From Streptomyces katrae (GTDB lineage Bacteria; Actinomycetota; Actinomycetes; Streptomycetales; Streptomycetaceae), in assembly GCF_000966975.1 (NCBI RefSeq), contig NZ_JZWV01000287.1, forward strand, positions 1-18,117: a stretch of 18,117 nucleotides of DNA, given 5' to 3'. The notes beneath the pieces were generated by a model. The model was given only the letters and a program-made list of their open reading frames with translations. It ran no database searches and was not told the origin of the DNA. Shown one piece after another: positions 13,932 through 18,117 of this stretch; positions within the stretch are counted from its first letter, which is position 1; each line of letters opens with the position of its first letter. The position numbers and the translations under genes were made by a program.

Positions 13932-15269
13932 ATGAGCACCGAACTGTCCAAGGCCCGGGAACTCCTCGAATCCGGCGACCCCGAAGGGGCCATGCGGACC
14001 CTGCGGCTCGCCGCCGACGGGGTCGCGTCCGCCGAGGTCGCCCCGCTGGTGGCCAGGTTGGCCGAAGGGGCCGGGTTCACGGACCTGGCCGAGGCCTCGG
14101 CGGACCTGGCGGCGCGCCCCGTGGAGGCCGAGAGCCTGTACAGGTTCGGCTACGCCTGTGTCGAGCGCGGGATCCCCGCGCTGGCCGTTCCCGCGCTGCG
14201 GGAGGCACTGCGCCTGAGCCTGGCGTCCCCGCCCGAGCCCGAGCGCACCGGCTTCTTCCGCCGCATGGCCAAGCCGCGCACCCGGACGCGCCTCGCGCCC
14301 CGGCGGGTGCTCCTCGAACTGGTGACCGCGTTGGAGCGGCTCGAGCGGCACGCCGACGCCCTGGCACTCCTGCACGAACACGACTCCCTCATGGAGGACT
14401 GGCCGGACCGCTACCTGACGGTCTACAACGCCCTGATGGCCGGCCGGACCGACACGGCCCGACAGGTCTTCGACCGGCTGTCCGAGCCCGAGGGCGTCTG
14501 GGTCGCCCCGGGCCGACGCGTCGGCCGGATGCTCGAGCGCGCCGCGGCCCTGCCGCCGGCCGGTGACCAGGACCTGCGCGGCTGGCACTACGCCCTGACC
14601 GGCGGGCTGCTCCTCACCCTCTCCCCGCACGGCTTCGACCAGGGCATGACCGGCCGCTGGGCCTTCCTCCAGGACGACCTGGACTCCTGCCGCCACGGCC
14701 TGGAGCGCCTGCGCGCGGTCCTGGCCGCCACCGGCCGCGAGCCCGCCTCCGTCGGCCTGCTGCCGGACCGCGGCAGCCGGGCGCTCGGCCTGGCGGCGTC
14801 CCGGCTGCTCGGCGTCCCGGCCCACCCCTACCGGCCGGGCACCCCGGACGTGCTGGTGGTGGCGTACGACCTGAGCGCCTGCGACCCCGACACGGTGCAC
14901 GCGCTGACCGAACGGGCGCCGGGCGAGCTCCTCTTCGAGCACGCCACCTGCTGGACCGAGACGCCCGGCGCGTCGGCGGACGTCTGCACCTTGCTGGTCC
15001 AGAGCGTGACCGCCCCCTGGGAGCCCGGCCTGCGGCTCTCCGAGGACGGCCGGCCGGAGCGGACGGAGCCCGACGGCCGGTCGGCCGAGGAACTGGCCGA
15101 GGCGATCCTGGCGGCGGACCCCGCCCCGCCGGAGGGCGACGGGCAGACCCCGGACGACCCGGACGCCGCACTGGCCGCGTTCGCGGCCCGCGCGGCCGGC
15201 CTGTGGGCGGACGGCCCGCGCGACCGCATCCGTTCCTCGGGCCCGGTGCGCAGCGGCCGCTTCGCCTGA
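13932..15269 (+). CDS. TPR-like protein with an unrecognised C-terminal domain (445 aa)
   Basis: The N-terminal 200 residues are helical repeats of tetratricopeptide type: LSKARELLESGDPEGAMRTL, ESLYRFGYACVERGIPALAV with PALREALRLS, RRVLLELVTALERLERHADAL and YLTVYNALMAGRTDTARQVF. The second half (about 225-380) looks like an alpha/beta domain: WHYALTGGLLLTLSP, LERLRAVLAATGREPASVGLLPD, PDVLVVAYDLSACDPDTVHAL, GELLFEHATCWTETPG and TLLVQSVTAPWEPGL. I cannot assign it to a family; it may be a scaffold or a ligand-binding partner protein. The tail is acidic/Pro-rich. GGAGA precedes the ATG at 13932. No signal peptide or membrane helix, hence cytoplasmic. It is monocistronic in appearance, flanked by inverted repeats upstream and a long palindrome overlapping its stop codon. 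Confidence 0.85.
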   Translation: MSTELSKARELLESGDPEGAMRTLRLAADGVASAEVAPLVARLAEGAGFTDLAEASADLAARPVEAESLYRFGYACVERGIPALAVPALREALRLSLASPPEPERTGFFRRMAKPRTRTRLAPRRVLLELVTALERLERHADALALLHEHDSLMEDWPDRYLTVYNALMAGRTDTARQVFDRLSEPEGVWVAPGRRVGRMLERAAALPPAGDQDLRGWHYALTGGLLLTLSPHGFDQGMTGRWAFLQDDLDSCRHGLERLRAVLAATGREPASVGLLPDRGSRALGLAASRLLGVPAHPYRPGTPDVLVVAYDLSACDPDTVHALTERAPGELLFEHATCWTETPGASADVCTLLVQSVTAPWEPGLRLSEDGRPERTEPDGRSAEELAEAILAADPAPPEGDGQTPDDPDAALAAFAARAAGLWADGPRDRIRSSGPVRSGRFA

Positions 15270-15300
15270 CGCGGGACGCCGGCCGGCGTCCCGCGTCAGG
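15265..15300. terminator. Perfect 36-nt palindrome, bidirectional terminator
   Basis: The arms 15265-15282 (cctgacgcgggacgccgg) and 15283-15300 are exact reverse complements, giving an 18-bp dyad (about 16 bp paired around a tight loop). The TGA of the TPR-like gene (15267-15269) is inside the left arm. It lies between converging genes and so can end both transcripts. No T-tract follows, as is common for Streptomyces terminators. Confidence 0.88.
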
Positions 15301-15364
15301 CTGATCCGGGCCCGTGACCGGGCCGCCGTCACGCCGCCGGCGTCGGGGAGGAGGCCAAGGGGTG

Positions 15365-15685
15365 TCAGTACCCAGCCGGGCCGGACCGGTGGCGTGCGGT
15401 CAGCTGCCCCTGGGCGTAGGGGTCGGTCTCGCAGCTGTACGGGCCGCCGTGGCCGGCGAGGAGTTCGGCGATCCGGTACCACTCCGCCAGCGCCGCCCGC
15501 AGGGGCGGCTCCGCGTCGGCCACGACGCCGACGCCGGCCCGGACGCGCTCCAGCGCCGCCACCGCCTGATGGTGGGTCATGCCCGTGGCCTCGCTCCGCA
15601 CCCGGCTGCGGGCCTCTGCCTCGCCCGGGGCCGGCTCGTGCGGCTCGAGCTCCGCCTCGACCAGGGCCTCTGTTTCATCGGACAC
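15365..15685 (-). CDS. Small acidic protein of unknown function (106 aa)
   Basis: The N-terminal 25 residues are strongly acidic (SDETEALVEAELEPHEPAPGE). Residues 36-80 look like a compact helical domain: MTHHQAVAALERVRAGVGVV and PPLRAALAEWYRIAELLAG. The C-terminus is polar with YSCETDPYAQG and one cysteine. The GTG at 15685 is chosen because AGGAGGGGG lies 5 bases upstream; an in-frame GTG at 15706 would place that purine tract inside the coding sequence. Downstream of phosphoglucomutase on the same strand but separated by an 85-base gap with a hairpin, so probably its own transcript. Family not recognised. Confidence 0.68.
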   Translation of the reverse strand: MSDETEALVEAELEPHEPAPGEAEARSRVRSEATGMTHHQAVAALERVRAGVGVVADAEPPLRAALAEWYRIAELLAGHGGPYSCETDPYAQGQLTARHRSGPAGY

Positions 15686-15710
15686 GGCAACCCCCTCCTC
15701 GGACACCCGA

Positions 15711-15735
15711 GGCCGCCCTTACCCCGAGGGCGGCC
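15711..15735 (-). terminator. 9-bp stem-loop downstream of phosphoglucomutase
   Basis: ggccgccct (15711-15719) and agggcggcc (15727-15735) pair perfectly around a 7-base loop taccccg. It starts about 35 bases beyond the pgm stop on the minus strand, where a terminator is expected. No T-tract. Confidence 0.65.
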
Positions 15736-15770
15736 CCGCAACCCCCGCGTCGTCCCCCTTCCGCCCCCGT

Positions 15771-17411
<1,641 letters not shown>

Positions 17412-17590
17412 CCTTCGCTCCTCCGTATCGCCGCTTCGGTCCACTCACCCCCACGGCCTACCCAGCCGCGGCCACTCCTATCAGCCCTTTTGGCCATCTT
17501 CATCCTGTTCAGGCGAGGGGCGGCCGGGTCGCGGACGTGGCCCCGCCCGTTGTGGGTAGACGCCACCGGTCGAGGAAGGGAGTCACGATC

Positions 17591-17893
17591 ATGGACGGCG
17601 GCACACGGCACGGTGCGGATCAGGCCGGCGGCATGGAGAGGAAGCGGCAGGCCCCCGGTATCGGACGCGAGGAGCAGACCCGCGCCCACCCCGGCCCGGA
17701 CCCCGTGCACCCCGAGGCGAGCCGGCTCGTGGCCGGCAGGCCGCCGGAGGAGCTGAGGGACCGGCAGGAGGAGAACCAGGAACGGAGCCGGGAACGGCGC
17801 GGGGAAGACGAAGGGGGCGCGGGCGCCGCTCATGACCGCCGTCCGCGCCCGCTCGACCGGCGACGGAATGACGCAGCGTTCTCAGCTCCATGA
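17591..17893 (+). CDS. Small charged protein with KRQxPGIGREEQ motif (100 aa)
   Basis: A 100-aa disordered, highly charged protein. Residues 15-29 (MERKRQAPGIGREEQ) match 13 of 15 positions of the motif in the 4012 gene product, with several synonymous third-base differences, so the peptide rather than the DNA is conserved. The rest differs: HPEASRLVAGRPPEELRDRQEEN, likely a short helix, then an Arg/Glu tract (NQERSRERRGEDEGG) and a basic tail. GGAAGGGAG lies 8 bases before the ATG at 17591; an internal ATG at 17633 starts exactly at the motif and could also serve. It stands divergent from pgm and 80 bases before a cupin gene. The function of the motif is unknown to me. Confidence 0.68.
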   Translation: MDGGTRHGADQAGGMERKRQAPGIGREEQTRAHPGPDPVHPEASRLVAGRPPEELRDRQEENQERSRERRGEDEGGAGAAHDRRPRPLDRRRNDAAFSAP

Positions 17894-17900
17894 CCGGCGA

Positions 17901-17970
17901 CGATACCCAGCCGGTATCGGGACCCTCCAGGCGGTATTGGACGGGCCCGGGGCCCCGGCGCTGGAATCGG
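17901..17970. promoter_or_regulatory. Operator-like repeat cluster upstream of the cupin gene
   Basis: cgatacc (17901-17907) and ggtatcg (17913-17919) form a 7-5-7 dyad. The half-site cggtatcgg (17912-17920) recurs as cggtattgg (17932-17940) exactly 20 bases on, and loosely as tggaatcgg (17962-17970) 30 bases further. Spacing in whole helical turns suggests co-operative repressor or activator binding at the promoter of the 17974 gene. Confidence 0.45.
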
Positions 17971-17973
17971 GAC

Positions 17974-18117
17974 ATGACTGAGCACGCACCCACCAGGCCC
18001 GCCGGAGCCGATCCGGCCGTGTCCGTGGTCCGCCCCGGCCAGGGCGAGAAGATCCTCCTGGGCACCACCGTGATGCGCCTCCTGGAGGACGGCGCCATCA
18101 CCGGCAACCGCGTCGGA
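17974..18117 (+). CDS. Probable cupin-domain protein, 5' part only
   Basis: Forty-eight residues are present before the window ends, with no stop. After a polar start (MTEHAPTRPAGADPAVSVV) comes VRPGQGEKILLGTTVMRLLEDG and AITGNRVG. This is the usual opening of actinobacterial cupin proteins, in which a first strand leads to the barrel and the metal-binding GxHxH motif follows later. That motif would lie outside the window, so the call rests on pattern only. The Shine-Dalgarno before the ATG at 17974 is weak. The upstream repeat cluster suggests dedicated regulation. Confidence 0.6.
   Translation, partial: MTEHAPTRPAGADPAVSVVRPGQGEKILLGTTVMRLLEDGAITGNRVG

Noticed and set aside
13908..15482. 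A 524-codon minus-strand frame opposite the TPR-like gene
   Set aside because: Antisense shadow; the plus strand has a better start, composition and terminator placement.
17554..17559. GGGTAG as a possible stress-sigma (SigB-type) -10 element before the 17591 gene
   Set aside because: No GTTT-like -35 at 14-16 bases upstream and the last base deviates from GGGTAY, so the match is too weak.

Overview
The window is very GC-rich, with strong G/C at third codon positions, GTG starts beside ATG, GGAGG-type ribosome binding sites and tightly packed genes. These features, together with the protein families seen (Pls/PosA-type synthetase tail, RsbV/BldG-like STAS antagonist, DUF2568/YrdB membrane protein, PaoABC-type aldehyde oxidase, small disordered actinobacterial proteins), point to the chromosome of Streptomyces or a close actinomycete relative. 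I see no tRNA, rRNA, CRISPR array, transposase, integrase or phage gene. It looks like an ordinary accessory/stress region rather than a mobile element.

Layout. (1) 1-1689: the 3' part of a Pls/PosA-family NRPS terminal domain, broken by a 16-bp tandem duplication at 1274-1303; one repeat unit shifts the frame. (2) 1690-2357: mostly non-coding, with a minus-strand coding-like remnant and a short repeat cluster. (3) 2358-4715: a five-gene plus-strand cluster. It holds an unknown conserved protein, a small BON-like protein, a calcineurin-type metallophosphoesterase, a tiny His/Glu-repeat protein and a DJ-1/PfpI protein. The last four are joined by 4-nt start/stop overlaps. (4) 4752-5587: a minus-strand STAS anti-anti-sigma factor diverging from a YrdB membrane protein. 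(5) 5598-7140: two minus-strand Rossmann oxidoreductases (a classical SDR and a TIP30/NmrA-like protein). (6) 7479-8210: an unknown 243-aa protein. (7) 8373-12852: a three-subunit molybdenum aldehyde oxidoreductase (2Fe-2S, FAD/4Fe-4S and molybdopterin subunits), followed by a PRC-barrel protein and a His-rich small protein. (8) 12934-13804: two adjacent VOC-fold proteins. (9) 13932-15269: a TPR-like protein, ending in a perfect 36-nt palindrome that probably terminates transcription. (10) 15365-17411: a small unknown protein and phosphoglucomutase on the minus strand. (11) 17591-18117: a small charged protein and the start of a probable cupin protein.

How the genes may work together. The likely common theme is stress and aldehyde/redox metabolism. 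PaoABC would oxidise aldehydes. DJ-1/PfpI, the VOC proteins and the SDRs are families that often handle reactive carbonyls. The STAS protein suggests partner-switching control of a stress sigma factor, although no kinase or sigma factor gene is visible here. This theme is inference from family membership.

The most unusual material is a set of tiny hydrophilic proteins scattered through the window. Those at 4012-4176 and 17591-17893 share a conserved MExKRQxPGIGREEQ motif but have unrelated tails; one tail is a seven-fold X-His-Glu repeat that could bind metal. A third, at 12643-12852, has a His-Asp-Lys-rich N-terminus.
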